From Amoebophrya sp. A120 (lineage: Eukaryota; Sar; Dinophyceae; Syndiniales; Amoebophryaceae): a stretch of DNA of 64,000 nt. Position numbers and translations under genes: made by a program. Where the stretch lies: contig CAJINV010000006.1 in assembly GCA_905178155.1 (NCBI GenBank), positions 4,030,130 to 4,094,129 of the forward strand, written 5' to 3'. Below the pieces are notes generated by a model. That model was not told the origin of the DNA, made no database searches, and was given only the letters and a program-made list of their open reading frames with translations. This document shows, piece by piece, positions 1 through 15,000 of the stretch; position 1 is the stretch's first letter; each line of letters begins with the position of its first letter.

Positions 1-48
1 ACCCAGCATCACAAGTTTCCACAGACCCCGACACTGTTACAATCCATA
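1..48. mobile_element. Introner, family A (cut by window edge)
   Basis: Right end only (CAGACCCCGACACTG...CCATA). Family A TIR elsewhere reads TGCAAAAATGTCTGGGTC. Confidence 0.7.
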
Positions 49-3000
49 ATCGTACTGACTATCATATTCCCCATCGTCTTCTGCAACCGAGCTCAGCTGG
101 GAGCCCTTCTATAACGCGCTCAGGTGTAGTTACAATCTCAAACGTTACGAATAGAATCTGGAATTTGTGTTGCAAAATGTGCAACATCTGGCCAACTCCC
201 ACAGGAGCGCGCATGACAAGTTTCGGAGCTCCAAACCACATGAGAATCTGGCGAAATTTGTATTGCGAAAACCCCAAGTCTCTGTACGGTACTCATGCTG
301 TTTATGCAAGACAAATTTCAGATTCTATTGTAAAACGTTTGAGATTGTAACGTCTGAGCAAGCCATACCTTCTGCGACCCCTTTTTCCTCTTTGAAGCCC
401 TGGTGCCCGTCGTTGCGCTAGACGCCGTGCTCGACCGGACACTGCTCATCATCTCCTGAGAGCCATCTTCCGTGCCGTCGTAGGATTGCTCGGTCTCTCC
501 GGAAGTCAGCACCGTCCCCCGGGACATCGAGCTCCTCCGGGAGCTCCGGCTCTTCCGGCCCTTTATGTATGCTGTGCAAAAGTATCGCACTCGTAGTAAT
601 TGCAATCATGCATCACAAAACTTTTTCTTAAGGTAAATCAGCATGAGAAACTCCTTTTGTCATGCTGCGAAAATTTGTAATGCGATTTCTACTAGTACGA
701 TGCTTTTGCAATGCATATCATCTCCTCGCCGGCGAATTCCGATTTCCTGCCCTTTTTCCCTTTGCCCTTCATGGTCTCCCGTTTCTTTAAGATCGGCCGC
801 AAATCCGGATTTTCTTCCCGGAACTTCCGCAGTCGTTCCTCGGATTCCAGCGCCTTTTCCTGCACCGCTTTTCTCATCAGTGAGAGTTGCCGGTACATGC
901 GCCAGGTTTTTTGAATCGTGATGGCCGCCCCGTTATGCATTGCAAAAGTATCGTACTAGTAGAAATTGCAATACAAATTTCCTTAGCATGAGAAATGGCA
1001 TTTGTCATGCGGATTTGCCTTAGCAAAAAGATTTGTAATGCAAGACTTGCATTCATACGAGTACGATAGTTTTGCACACGATACCCGTTCTGGTCGTTTT
1101 GCCGCATGGTCCTTCGTGCCCGCTTCTATCAAATGCAAAAATGTCTGGGTCTGGAAGGTTGGAGCTTGTGATGCTAACTTTGGACTCTACAAAAATCTGT
1201 ATTGCATGATCAGCAACAGGAGTCTAGTTTGTGCTACGCGGGGAGGGCATTTGTCATGCGGAATAGGCATCAGGAGGCTTTCTAAAAATCTGTGATGCTA
1301 GGTCATGCATTACAGACATCCTGGGTCATGCAAAATATGCATGACAAACCCGGAAACATTCCAGACCCAGACATTTTTGCATTTCATAGCTTCATCTCGT
1401 GAATGATGATCGCGGTGATCAACCCGACCGGCGCGCCTAGGAACCCCGTATGAACGTGCGCAATTCCCCCTCGTTCTCATTTCTCATGCAAAATCCAAAT
1501 CCAGTTGTTCCCTTGGATCAGTATTATGCATGACAAATGCTGGAAGCTGCCCAAACACAGCACTACAATCCGTGCATAAACTTGTCATGCACAGCATGCA
1601 CGTGCGCTGGTGTTTGTATTGCTGTTCATGCTATACAAATGAGGGGGAAGGGGAGGGGGAGGGGGAGCTATGTGCACTCTCATACCCCGTCATGAAAATC
1701 CACATCACAAAGTGGATCAACCTGGCCAGCAAGCAGTACTCGACGAGCGGGTAGTATCCAGAAAAAAAAGCGTGTAAGTGTAACTTTCTTTGAGGAACAG
1801 CATCACAAATTTGCTCTACATGACAGAGAAAACCTGTCATGCGTGGTTTGTAAGGGAAAACACACAGGAAAAGAGGACTTCATGGCTGTCTGGCATGACA
1901 GGCGTAACTCTGTTGCATCTTCTGCAAGACAAATTTACACTTACACAGTTTTTTTCTCGCGATAGGTAGTCCCCGGTGGAGTGAATCATCATGAACTGCA
2001 ACGACGCGACGAAGGAGTAGTATCGGGATCTTAAAGACGATTCCTCTTCTTCCGCTTCCGGAGCTAAATCCACCGCGTCATACTCACAGAGACGGTATCA
2101 ACTGCAAATTATATGTCTGGGTCTGCAAGCGTGGAGCGTTAGTTTGTCATGCACATTTTGCATGACCCATGATGTTTGTGATGCATGCCCTAGCATCGCA
2201 GGTTTTTCACGGCCTTCTTGATGCCTATCCCGCATGAGAAATGCCGTCTCCGCATAGCAACAACTGGAGTCCTCTTGCTCTTCATGCTATACAAATTTTT
2301 GTAGTATCCAAAGTTAGCATCACAAGTTGCAATCTTCCAGGAGACCCAGACAGATTTGCAATGCATAGACGGATGAAGTAGGTGAAGATGAGGAGAAAAC
2401 AAATGAACCCGTAGAAAATGCACCACAGCTCGGTGCCGTATTTCGTGAAGATTCTCAAAAGAATCCGCAGGGAGGGGGAAAACCGATCGATGACGCAGAT
2501 GATGAACATCCGGGCCGCGACGGCGAAGGCCGCAATATCCTCAATCCCCTTCCGCGGATCGTTGTCTGAAAAAGTGATGTAGAGGTTTCGCGAATAGACC
2601 CGCATAATGGACGTCGTCGCCGCGGCGATCAGGAACACCCCGTGCCCGAAACCGGCTAGGGTTCGGCAGTACCAGAGATTGGCCGCGGAAAACGTGGCGA
2701 GAAGGAAGTCCACGAGGAGCAAGAGAAGGACGATCAAATCCAGCCACTTCATGAACCGGGCTAGCAACTGACTGGGCTCGAACCCCATCAGCTCCTCGAT
2801 ATCGTCGACGTAATCGACATCGTAGAATTGCAGAAACGAAAACCATATCCAATGCAAATACGTCTGGGTCTGGAAACTTGTGATGCCAAAATGTGCATGA
2901 CTGAAACGCTTTCGAATGCAGCCAAGCATGACAAGTTCTTGCAACGCGGTCTCAGGCGTAGCGCGCATGACAAACTGCGTTTTTGCATCACAAAGAACAC

Positions 3001-6000
3001 TGTGCATTTGTTAAGTAGTCATGCAATACAGATTTCCTTGGAATGTAAGGCCAGCATCACAAGTTCACTTTTTCCAGACCCAGACGTCTTTGCAATTGAT
3101 AAACCAGTCATCGGCATGGGTTTGTTCCTTGAGGTCCGCCATCGCCTCGTCCTTGCTGACGGTGAATTTCGCTAAATGATCGAACTCATCCGCGGGTAAG
3201 TAAACCTGGAAGAGCTTATCCTTCAAGAAAGCCGCATTGGTCGCAGTAGCCCTGTCGTAGACCTTCTTCTCGACATCGCTTGTCGGGTTCGCGTTCCTCG
3301 CGGCTTGAATCGTGAACGGCTTACGCGCTGCACTTCTCGTTACCAATTTTGCGACGATCTTGAATTTGTCACTGTCCAAGAACTATGCATTGCAAACATG
3401 TCTGGGTCTGGAAACTTCTGTTGCTGATGCTTGCATTGCAGACTGGCTGCTGGTACGGCACAAGAGCATGAGAAATTTCCCTCGGCTCCTTGCGGAGCAC
3501 TCATTCGTATTTAGCATGACAAACTGCCTTCCAGCACGATAAGAAAGCCGATCCATCGCATGCATGCATTACAGATTTTGTCGTCCTTCAAAGTTCGCAT
3601 CACAAATCCAGGCCCAGACATATTTGCATTTGATAAAAACTTTGCCTCGGTCGCAATCATCACCGACGCGAGTTTGTTCAGCGACTTCTTAATCTCCTCA
3701 GTGTTGTTTTCCTGCAGCATCTTGTTGAGCGACCGGATGGTAAACCAGATCCTTAGATTCTCCGGGTGCTTTGTCAACCCCGCACTGACGCCGGGAATCT
3801 TGCCCTGCAAGTGCGCAATGTGTCCCCCCGCTTGCTTGAACTGCCGCATTGTCCGCCCTATCAAATGCAAATATGTCTGGGCCTGGGAATTTGTAGTGAT
3901 GCTAAAAAGTGCAAGAGGAAAGCACTTCCTCATGCAGGAAAGCGTGACAAGTTTGCAGAACGCTTTCCCATACGAATTTCGCATGAAAAACTGCGTTTTT
4001 GTATGACATGAGAGGCTACCGCTTTTGTTGGTCATGCAATACAGATTTCACCGGAATGCAAGACCAGCATTCAAAGTTTGTTCAGAACTTTCCAGACCCA
4101 GACATATTTGCATTTGGTACGCCCGAACTCGTGCAAATTGTGCGAGTGGTCGTGGTTGCCGGGGAAAAAGGTTTGGCTTTCCTTCTTTTGAATAAAGGCA
4201 CGCGGGGGGCGGAAGGAGGAGTCGTCGTTTCCTTCTTCTTCTGCCTCCGCTTTGCTGCTTCGCATCTGTGCCTCGACTGCCTGTCTGTGCTCCAACTCCG
4301 CGAACTCTAATTCCACTTCTTCCACCGTTTTCACCAATTTTTCCACCGGTGTCTGCCACCACATGCTCTGCAGAATCTGCGACTTGGCGTGGGTGCTCGC
4401 GAACTCGAAGGAGTCATTTAGCATCTGCAAGTCTTGTTTGAGCTTTTGTTTCTTCGATAATTTCAGTTTTAGCTTCTTTTTTTCCCGCTTTATTTTCAAT
4501 TGCAGAAACGCGCCGGGCTCTTCGTTTTCGTCGCCCTCCTCTTCACCGCCGTCGTCATGGTCATCACCCTCTTCGCCACCATCGTCGTCATCATGGTGTT
4601 CCGAACCGTCGTCGTGCATCTCATCATCTCCATGCTCATCGTGATCGTCGTGCTCCTCCTCCTCGTCCCCACCATCTGCACCTCCACCGTTATTCATCAT
4701 TCCATTCGCCGCCATCGCGCCGGCCGCCCCAGCAACCGCCCCGGCTCCCGCAGCTCCTGCTGCGCCCAACTGTCCATTTAGCCCCGCGCTCCGGGCGCTC
4801 CCGGAGACCGCGCGGGCTTCTTGCGGGATCAGCCCCGCTTGCGCCGCCTTCTGTATGATGGTGGCGACCACGGGCTTGGGTAAAGGTTGCCCCGCTTGGG
4901 TCGTGACCTGCACGATTTCGTCCACGGAATAGCCCTTCTGCGCCAATTTGACCACATCTCCGGGCGTGATCTTCTGACCGGGAACGGAGGGGTCCAACTT
5001 TCCCGGTGGGGACGAGTTTTCTTCATCCTGATGCTCAGCAGGCGTGTTGAGTTGCCCATGATCGTCGGAGTGATCACCTTCATCGGTGTTTTCAGTACCT
5101 TTTCCACCGCCCTTGCTCGGGTTCGCAGCCCCATTCGGAGGGGCATCGGTCATGGGCTGCTCTTCGTCGGTGAGAACGGCGTCTAAATCGGCCTCGCCAT
5201 CCTTTGCACCGGCGGCTTCGTCCTTTTCCCTTTGCAGTTCCTCCTCGTCCTCCAGCTCTTCTTGTCTTTTCCTCTCCTCGTCCTGGCGTTTTTTGTCCTT
5301 CTCTTCCTCCGCGACAATGTTGATGTCCGAAGAGTGAATCCCGTCGGTCAGAGGCTCTTGAACAGTCGTCGGCGGCGTGTTGGATTCGACCGGTTTTGTC
5401 ACCGGGTTGTCGGGGATTTGCTGCGCGATGTTGTTCATCGCGATGATAGCATCCGGGTGCTGCACTCGCTCCGTGTGGAGAATGTGCACGTCCGTCATCC
5501 AAGAAAAAAACTGTGTAAGTGTAGCTTTCTTCGGCTGACAGCATCACAAATTTGCTCTGCATGACCACAGAGAAAACCTGTCATGCGTGGTCTGTAAGGC
5601 AGAACACACTTGGAAAGAGGACCTCGTGGCTGTCTGGCATGACAGGCGTAACTCTGTTGCATGTTCTGCATCACCGATTTACACTTACATAGTTTTTTTC
5701 TTCCATATCCGTCCGCATCAATTCATTCAAAAACCGATCCGATCCGTGCTGCTATCAACTGCAAAAATGTCTGGGTCTGGAAACTTGTAATGCTGCGTTG
5801 GGAATAGTGCATGCTCTGTAATGCACAGGCAAGCATGAGAAATATCTGCCCTTCTTTGTGTTGCGTTTTTCGCATGACAAACTGCGTTTTTGCATGACAG
5901 GCGAAAGGGTCTCGTCTTGGAAACGCATCACAAACTTTTTGGTCATGCCAGACAAGCATGACAAGTCTCGCAATCTTCCAGACCCAGACATTTTTGCATT

Positions 6001-9000
6001 TGATAGCTGCGTCATGATTGCTACCTCCAATGCAAACCCGCAGTTGTGTTCCTGCTTCAAGGGCAACACCAGCCCGATCTCGTGCGCGGATTGGGAGATG
6101 TGGGTTTTCAATTGCTCCACCATGCGAAACCGGTCGAGGTATTCCACGTGGTCTAGATCGAACGCCATGGCAACCGTGTATTGTGGCGGGGCAGCGGGAC
6201 CCGCAGCTCCGGCGCCATTTGCCGCCTATGAAGTGCAAAAGTATCGTACTCGTATGAATGCATGACAAATTCCCTCAGCGTGAGAAATAAAATTTGTATT
6301 GCGGATTTACCTTGAGAAAAAAAATTGTAATGCATGACTGCAATGACTACGAGTACGATATTTTTGCACAGGATACCGCCTGTTCCGCGGCGAACTCTTG
6401 TTCAATCGCCGCTTCTATCAAATGCAAACATGTCTGGGAGTCTGGAAACTTGTAATGCTAGAAGTGAATGATATGCGCACTTCAATACGCAGCCAAGCAT
6501 GACAAGTCTTTAAGCTGCTACGTGTTTCGTTTTCCGCATGGCAAACTGCGTCTTTGCATGACACGCAAGAGGCCCTTCTCCTGCTCATGCATCACAGATC
6601 TAAGAGTTCTGCCACACAAGCATAACAAACTTGCACTCTTCCAGGCCCAGAAATATTTGCTGTGCATAGCTTCCGCGACATCCTCATCCGTTGGTGCTGC
6701 AGCTGCTTTTTTCTCCTTCTTATCTTTTTTGTCCTTCTTGTCCTTTTTGTCTTTCTTATCCGCCCTACTCTCCACCCGGGAAGACAATCCCATCGCCTCT
6801 GCGGTTTCCAATAACGTCTGGAGGAACGAGGAAGAACTTAGCGGCTCGGCCGCTGCACCAGCAGTTCCCCCCTTCGCGCCGCCAAACGGTTTTTCGTACT
6901 TAAACGCGTTTATCACTAGGTCCACATCTTCGGACCTTTGCTTCGGCAAATGTTTCGAGGTCAATCCCACCATTTCGCAGGTCTGCCGGGCGTTCCAATG
7001 CGTGATGTAGCAGGCGTCATCCGTGACGGGGAGAGGGAGGTAGACATCGGAGGAAGACCACAGCCCTGCACCGGAAAGCTCCTCGGGCTTCGTGACTTCG
7101 AAGTCGCCGATGTCATCGTCTGCGTCGCCCCAGTACCTTTTGATTATATGGTGAAAAATTTGTCATGCGGAGATGCGAAATAGAATCGGATAAAACTTGT
7201 CATGCGCATCGACTACGAGTATCACAGTACAAACTCTACCTAGGATCCTCCTCATCGTCGTCGTCCAAATTGTGGTCTGCATGCTCCACGTGGTGCTCGT
7301 CTACGTGGTGAAAATCCGGCTGCTCCCGGATCGTCAGCCGTATGCTGAGCAAAAACGTCCCCATCCCAGAGTCAAGTTGGCAACTCAGCAAAAGAAATCC
7401 AGAAGTTTTGGGGACGACGCATGACAAGTTTCTCTCTGTACTGTAGTACAGGCGGGTAGCAGGCACAGCCGCATAGCAAAGCCATTCTCCTATTCTTCTC
7501 ACAGCATTACAAATTCCAAAACACGACTGGAAATGCCTGTCATGCGGGCGCGTATTCCAAATGTTGCTGTAAATGTAATTGCCAATCTGCATGACAACTC
7601 TGGTATGGGGACGTTTTTACTCAGGATAAGCCGCATCTGCTTGTTATCCCGCAACTGGTATGAATTGCAAAAGCACTATCGTACTAGTAGGAATTGCATT
7701 ACAACTTTCCTTAGCATGAGAAATGGGATTTGTAATGCTGATTGACCTTAGGAAAAAGATTTGTAAATGCATAGCTGCAATTACTACGAGTACGATCCTT
7801 TTTTACTAGATAACTGGCTGTTCTCGCGCGCGCAGACCATAAACCGATCCTCGCCGTGGGAGAATTTTTCGATCATGGCGCGGTTCATGAACGCGTGGTT
7901 GGTAGGGATGTCTAACACCCGGAAAAACTTCGTGACGTACTGCTCCCCGACCGCGTCCGCTATTGTGAGGAAAAATCCCGCCTCCCCATATTGAAAGCGC
8001 ATTTTTCTGAAAATCTGTGATGCAGATTTGTAGTCACAAATCCGGTCTGTCTTGCATGAAGGCAAATCCAGAGACTCCGCCGTATTACGCAGGCGGTTTG
8101 TAATGCTGTTATGCCTACACCGTCGACGTTTTGAATGCTAGGGGCCTACGCCAAAACCTCGCGCCTCAGGCTTGGCATATGCCTGCAGTCCTCTACTGCA
8201 AGACAAATCTGATTTGTATACTGAGATCCAGCATCAGAAACTTCGTTTTGATATGTGGAGGGGGGATCTTTCCTCTTGATATCCGCCCAGGATATTTCCG
8301 ATCCGTATCGATGCTGGTACACCGCTGCGTCGTAGGCGCCGCGGAAGTATGCATTGCAAATATGCCTGGGTCTGGAAACTTGTGATGCAAGTCAGGGAAC
8401 ATTGCGCACATTGTGATGCACTACCGAGCATGACAAATCTGTCCGTGGTTCTGAGTTGCGTAATCCGCATGAGAAAGTGCGTCTTTGCATGACAGGCAAG
8501 AGGAGCTCTTTGCGGCCACGCAATACAGAGCGCGGAGTCATACCAGACTAGCATGACAAATCTCACAATCTCGAAGGCCCAGACATCATATTTGCAGTAG
8601 ATAGAAAGCGGTACTTGACGTTTTTGTGCAAGCGAACCGCGCCCGTTTCTTCGTCGATCTCCATCATCTTGTATCAACTGCAAAAGTGTGTGATTCTGGA
8701 AGAATGCCAGACTTGTCATGCACGTTTTCCATGACCCACGAGCTCTGGTATGTAGGACATACCATGACAGATTCTGTGAGAGTTCTATCATGCCTATCCT
8801 ACATGAGAAATTGCCTCGCGATTAGGTCAAAAGTGGACAGCTTTTGGTAATCATGCAACACAGACTTTTACATGATTCAGATTTAGCATGACAAGTTGCT
8901 TTGTTCCAGACCCAGACATTTTTGCATTTGATATCTTGTCGCCGGCGTCTTCCCCAGTGGGTGTCGTCGACTTCACCGGAGTCAGTGCCCAGAACATCGT

Positions 9001-12000
9001 ATCCACAGCAAACCTACCGTATAATAGACTGTGTACTGGCGTTATTTCTGCATGACAAAACTTTTCCCCAATAGTCACGCAGCATGACAAAAGTACGTAG
9101 TTCAGATTGGCAAAGTTAGTTGTGATGCATTCTGTCCATTGATAATACGGTAAACTTGTCTTGCATACATGGCCATCTGGTTGAACTCATTTTGGTAGAC
9201 GGAGTCCTGGTCTCCCATCCCGATAGCGATGAATTTTTTGTCGCGGTAAAAATTCTTGGGCGGATCACCAACCTCGTAGGGAAAGTCAGATTTGATTTCT
9301 TCCGGTGGGGTTTTTTTCAAATCCCGCGTCATTTTCCGCGGCGTGTGTAACGCTTTCGCGTCCTTCGCGGCCATTTCCTCGGCTTCTCTCGTGCTGTTCA
9401 CGTCCACAATGAGCTTTCTCTCCGTGCCCTCAAAGTACTCTGCGGTCGTCCCCACCTGGATGAGAGACAGCTCGTGCTGCAGCTCCGGCACCATCAGAAT
9501 CGCGGTGTACCCGTGGCAGGTGTAAACAGTCGTGATCGCGATAGAGAGGAAAACCAAGATCCCGACGAAAATGGAGTAGAGTCGGCCGTACTCCGTGTTA
9601 GTCGTCCACATGAATTCGTACCAGCCGCTTCCAAGGGGAGTTTTGTCGGAGCGTTCCGGTAACAATTCTTCAGCTAACTCCTTGTCCTGCAACATTTTCT
9701 CGTGCTTCGCGTACCACTCGTCTTCTTCCTCCTCCTGGGTTTTCTTGCTCTTCTTCCCGCTCTTCAACATGGAGGAAGCGAACCCGGAAGTGTACGCTGA
9801 AGTCGCGCCGGTTTGCTGTGACGTGCGTAAACTAGACCGGTACAACTCGCTATCCATGCCGCTGGAGCCCGGTTCTTGGGAGTCGTAGGACTGAAGCGCA
9901 CTCCCCTCCGGGTAATTGCCTGCTCCTGGACCGAAGGAAGCGCTGCTGTCCGGGTACGCTCCGTCTTCGTCGTAGTTCTGACTGTCGTACCCCTCGTAAT
10001 TGCTGGCCTTGTGCTTTCCTTCCTTCTGGTGCTTATCTTTCGACGCCGGAATTATTTTCCGTTTCATCCAAGTCTTCACATCTTCTTTGTCTTTCCGCTT
10101 GTTCGTAGAAGTTTTTTTTGCACCCGATGAAATTTTAGACGACGACGCGGTTTTATTCTGCTTCTTGTGGTCGCCCTCGGAGTAGTAGAGCTGTTGCCCG
10201 TACTATCGCAAGAAAAAACTGTTTCACTGTGAACTTATGATGCATAGAACGGAACGCAAATGCGTTTGTCCTGCTACACATGCAAGACATTGGATTTTTA
10301 GCTGTGTTTTCCCTTAGGAAGCACGCATGCCAAGTTTTCTTTGTCATGTGTAACAAACTTGTGGTGCAGATCTTGCAAAATCGTCACAGCGAAACAGTTT
10401 TTTCGTGGGATACGTACTCCGACATCTGCCCGTCGGATTGTCCGTATCCCCCGGCACTGTAGCCCGCGTCCGAGGCACCGTATCCCTCCTCATCGTTGTA
10501 TTCCTCCCCATTCTCTTCATTTGCGTCGTACTCTTCGTCGTATTCCCCAGAAGCGCCTACTCCGCTCTCCTCATTTTTCTCCGTCTCGTCGCTCGAGTCT
10601 TCTATCCTATTTGAAAACATCCCCACCCCATAGCTGTCATGCAGATTTGCATCTACAGAAAAATCTGTAATGCACATCCGCAGGAGAGCAATTTGTAGCC
10701 GTGTTCCGGGAAGATTTGTAATGCTGTAAACAGGATGAGCAGGCGTCTTTGTGATGCTGCTGTCCTTGCTAAACAGCACTACACTACAGATGGAAACTTG
10801 TCATGCGTAACTCCCAAAACTCGAAGATTTGTGTTGCAGATTTATCAACTTGACTATGTATGGTGTGGGGACGTTTTTACTCAGGATATCTTCGTCATCA
10901 TCGTCATCGTCGTCGTCGTCGTCGTCCGAGCTCGACATCTCGTCCGCGAAGTAGGCTTATCCACTGCAAATATGTCTGGGTCTGGAAGGTGGATGCAAAC
11001 TTGTTATGCTAACTCTGAATCGTGCAAAAATCTGTGTTGCATGAACCGCAAAAGTTACCCAGTTCTTGCCACAAGATTCAAGTTTCTCATGCGGCTTTTG
11101 CAAAGAACTTTGTGATGCAGCTTCTCGGTGCATTTCTGACCATCTTTGTGATCCACGAGATGCATGACAAACTTTGCTCTCTGTCTTCCAGAGGACCTCG
11201 ACATATTTGCAATTCATAAGGCTTGTTGCATGTAGGATTGGTAAGCGGAGGCGAACAGTCCCGCTGGCAAGGCAAAGATTGCTCCGGCGTATAAATACAG
11301 AATACAGTGAAACGCCCGGCTCATGCCCTGGCCGGAGAAATCATCCCAGGGGGCCTCGCCCGTCAGCGTTAACCCCGTGACCCACATCGCCTTCTATCCT
11401 GTGGAAAAACGTCCCCACGCCAATGCAAATGCGCCATGACAGGAACATTTGTCATGCGCATCTCCATGAGAGGCATTATTTATCTCCAATCGTAATATTT
11501 TGGACTTTGTAATGCTGTAACCAGGATGAGAAGGCGGCTTTCTCATGCGGCTGCCCTTGATGCTAACCAGAACTACCCTGCTGGTGGAAAAAACTTGTCA
11601 TGCGAAACAACCAAAGTTTGTCGATTTGTCTAGCAGATTTCCCATCTTGACTAACGAGTGGGGACGTTTTTCCTCACAATACCTTCCCCGGCGACCCCAT
11701 CCATTCCAAGCGCATCTCGTCGTTGGGGTTTTATCCAGGAAAAAAACTGTCTGTGTAAGTGTAACTCTGTAGGGAAAATAGCATCACAAATTCGCTTTGC
11801 ATTGCAGGGAAAACCTGTCATGCGCAGCCAGTACGTGAAAACACCTGTGAAAGTAACCTATGACGCAGACCCAGCATGACAAGCGTATAACAGTTTTGGA
11901 CTTTCTGCATCACAAACTTACACTCACATACTTTTTTTCTTGCGTAGGTTTCGAATCTCCATCAGGGACCAAAACGCCGCGGCGATCAGCAGAATAGAGG

Positions 12001-15000
12001 TGCTCCACACGACGAAGCACTCGTACAGGTGGTAGTAGGCGCCCGACATGAGAAAATAAATCTTCCGGAACACCCCGATCCTCCGTTCCAACACGAGAAT
12101 GCGGAATACCACAGCCCCGTAGCAAATCACCAAGTAGTCCTGGGCGTAATCCGGCCCGGGGAGGGTTTTGTGCTCACCGTGCAAGAATTGGTCCTGGTTG
12201 CCCCGCCCATACTGCAAAAACATGCCGAACATGATCGCAGAGGGAAGCCAGAACAACAACCGGCGCAACCCGTCCATGGTGAAGATAAACATCGGCGGCT
12301 TCCACTTTGGGTCCATCTCTGGGGCGCCGATGGGGTCGATCTCCAAATCATGATCCTCGCGTCTCCTGAGTAAAAACGTCGCCACCCCAGAGTTGTCATG
12401 CAGATTTGCAGTCACACGCAGATTTGTAATCCGCATCCCCATGAGAGGCATTTCCAATCGTGTTCTGGAATTTGGGATGCTGTAAACAGGATGGGCAGAT
12501 GGATTTGTGATATGGTTGTCCTTGCTAGAATGCACTACACTACGGAGTGCAACTTGTCATGCGCGGCTCCCAAAACTTCTGGATTTGTGTTGCTAAGTTC
12601 CCAACTTGACTCTGGGGTGGGGACGTTTTCACATATGATAACGCGGTAACGGCGTTTCAAGGCGACAATCGGGATCATGTGCTTGTTGTTTTCCACCACC
12701 CGCAGGCAGTAGTGCATGAAGAAGAGCAGCGTGGCGATGATTTCAAAGATCAAACAGGACTTCAACCGTCGGCCGTATTCCTCCACCAGGAAATTTTCGT
12801 GGCAGTTTTCCTTGCAGAACGCGTTCTTGATGGCCCAGTAGTAGCTCTGCGACCGCGGGTATGAAAGAAAAAAACTGTGTTTCTAGTGTACGTGTCTTCG
12901 AGTGACAGCATGACAAACTTCCTCCGCATGACAGAGAAAGTTTGTCATGCCCAGCCACGGCACGTGAAAACACGCACGAGAGGAAAACTTTATGGGTGTT
13001 CGGCATGACAAGTGTATACTATTTTTCATTTTCTGCATCACAGACTCACACTATACGCAGTTTTTTCCTTGCGTAGGGGGGTTCGGTCCGCGGAGAGGAA
13101 ATACGCATGGTCGTTGTGGTAGATCGGTGCTAATTCTCCCCCGTGTCGGTCCAGGTTTTGGTGGCTGAAAATCTTCGAGGTCACTGCCCGGTCGAATAAC
13201 ATCATGACAACGATGGACACGATTCCCGTGAATTCCAAAAACCGGTTGACCCAGGGGGACATCACCAGCTTGGAAGTGAGCTCCTTGTAAATGCCGTACT
13301 TCACCCTGCCCTTCCGGTCATCCAAGCTGTTTTTCGTCCGCGATTTCCGGGAGACCAGGTTGCCATCCGCGTCGTAAACCTCTTCAATTTCGTGGGTTTC
13401 CACCTCCGTGGAAGAACCAGAGGAATTACTGCTGCTGCTCCCTTCGCCTCCCTTGGAAGAGCTGTTGCCGTCCATCGAAAGGAGTTTCTTCTCCTTCACT
13501 CGGTTGTCTTCCTGACCCGCCTTCACCGCGTGCCAAACTTCGTCATCGTGCATCAGGTTGTCAATCTCGTGTTCAAACGTATCCAGTGCAAATATCTCTG
13601 GGTCTGGAATGTCGGAACTTGTGATGCTGGGCTTACATTCGTGCGCAATCTGTGTTGCATGACCACCAAAAGTCGCAGCGTCTTTTGTTTAGTACACAAA
13701 AACGCAGTTGTTCTTTCTCATGCGGACTGCGTATGAGAAAGCGTTCCACATGCTTGTCATGCTTGGCTGCATTCGGAACAACGTTCTCATCATCCACAGT
13801 TCAGCATCACAAATTTCCAGACTCAGACATATTTGCAATGCATAAAAAGCGTCCGAGCGCAACTCCCCGGACTCCGTTTCCGTCTCCTGCATGACCTCCT
13901 CCAACGCGCCCCCGAGCAGACCACAGGGAAACGCAATCGTGAGGGCGCCAAGGGTTGCCGCGTAGAAAATCGCAAACCGGGAGAGATTCGATTGGTGTTC
14001 TTCGCCGAGGGGGAATTCGCCGTTGAAGTTGAGAAAAGCCTCGTACATGGAGCTTGCGATCGAACTGTACTTGCCCTGGTGCCAGGACAAAATGGAGGAC
14101 TGCTTCGGGGACCCGTCTTCCGCCTCAATCACCCACTGCTCCTCTGGCCCGTACAGGTAGTACAGACACCCCTCCGTGACCCAAACCGAAATTAACAGCA
14201 TCAGGCCAATTTTCAGTAGTGTTCTCACGGACTGGAAGATGATGATGAAGATCTTGAATCCAGAGTTCGCCCGGTAGATGAGGAGATCGTTGGCCAGGTC
14301 GAAGACTTTGAAAATGATGAAGAGAAAGGACTCGTCCACGGCGGTTAACCTCACGTCTATCGAAGGAAAAAAGTGTTACAGTTACACATCATTTGTAGTG
14401 AATTCAGCATCACAAGTTTTCTCTGCATGATGTAATGCAAAGATCATAAGGAAAAACACACATGAAGCGAGACTCGCAAGCATTTTGCGCATGACAGAGG
14501 TCGTCTGTCTTGCATGTTTTGCAAGACAATGTGTACCTGTAACACTTTTTTCTTTGCATAGCGTCGGTGTACTCCGGCATGTTGGTTGCGATGACAAAGT
14601 CAAACGTGAGGTAGGCAATGATCGCCACGTCGACTTTGACGAGCAAGTCTTTCACGAAGTAGACCCATCCGGACGTGAAGCGATCTGGGTACACCCTGGA
14701 GGCTATCAACTGCAAATATGTCTGGGTCTGGAAACTTGTGATGCAAACCAGGGACTACTGGGCGCACTGTCATACGTGGCCAAGCATGACAAGTTTTTGA
14801 GGTGCTATGTGCAGCGTATTCCGCATGGCATGGCAGACTGCGCTTTTGCATGACAGACAAAACGATCTTTTTGCACCTACGCATGACAGAGGTCCCAGTC
14901 ATGTCAGACACGCATGACAAATTTGGCAATCTTCCAGACCCAGACATATTTGCAATGCATAGAGGCATAGTTGAACCGCATCGCCGTGATGAGAAACAGC

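Noticed and set aside
1127-1388. Introner TIRs as transcription terminators or hairpin ncRNAs
   Set aside because: They interrupt open frames that continue on the other side with exact target duplications, which terminators would not.
4252-5337. Several plus-strand open frames rich in Ser, Leu and Val
   Set aside because: They are antisense to the acidic exon at 4120-5495, whose frame connects on both sides through introners.
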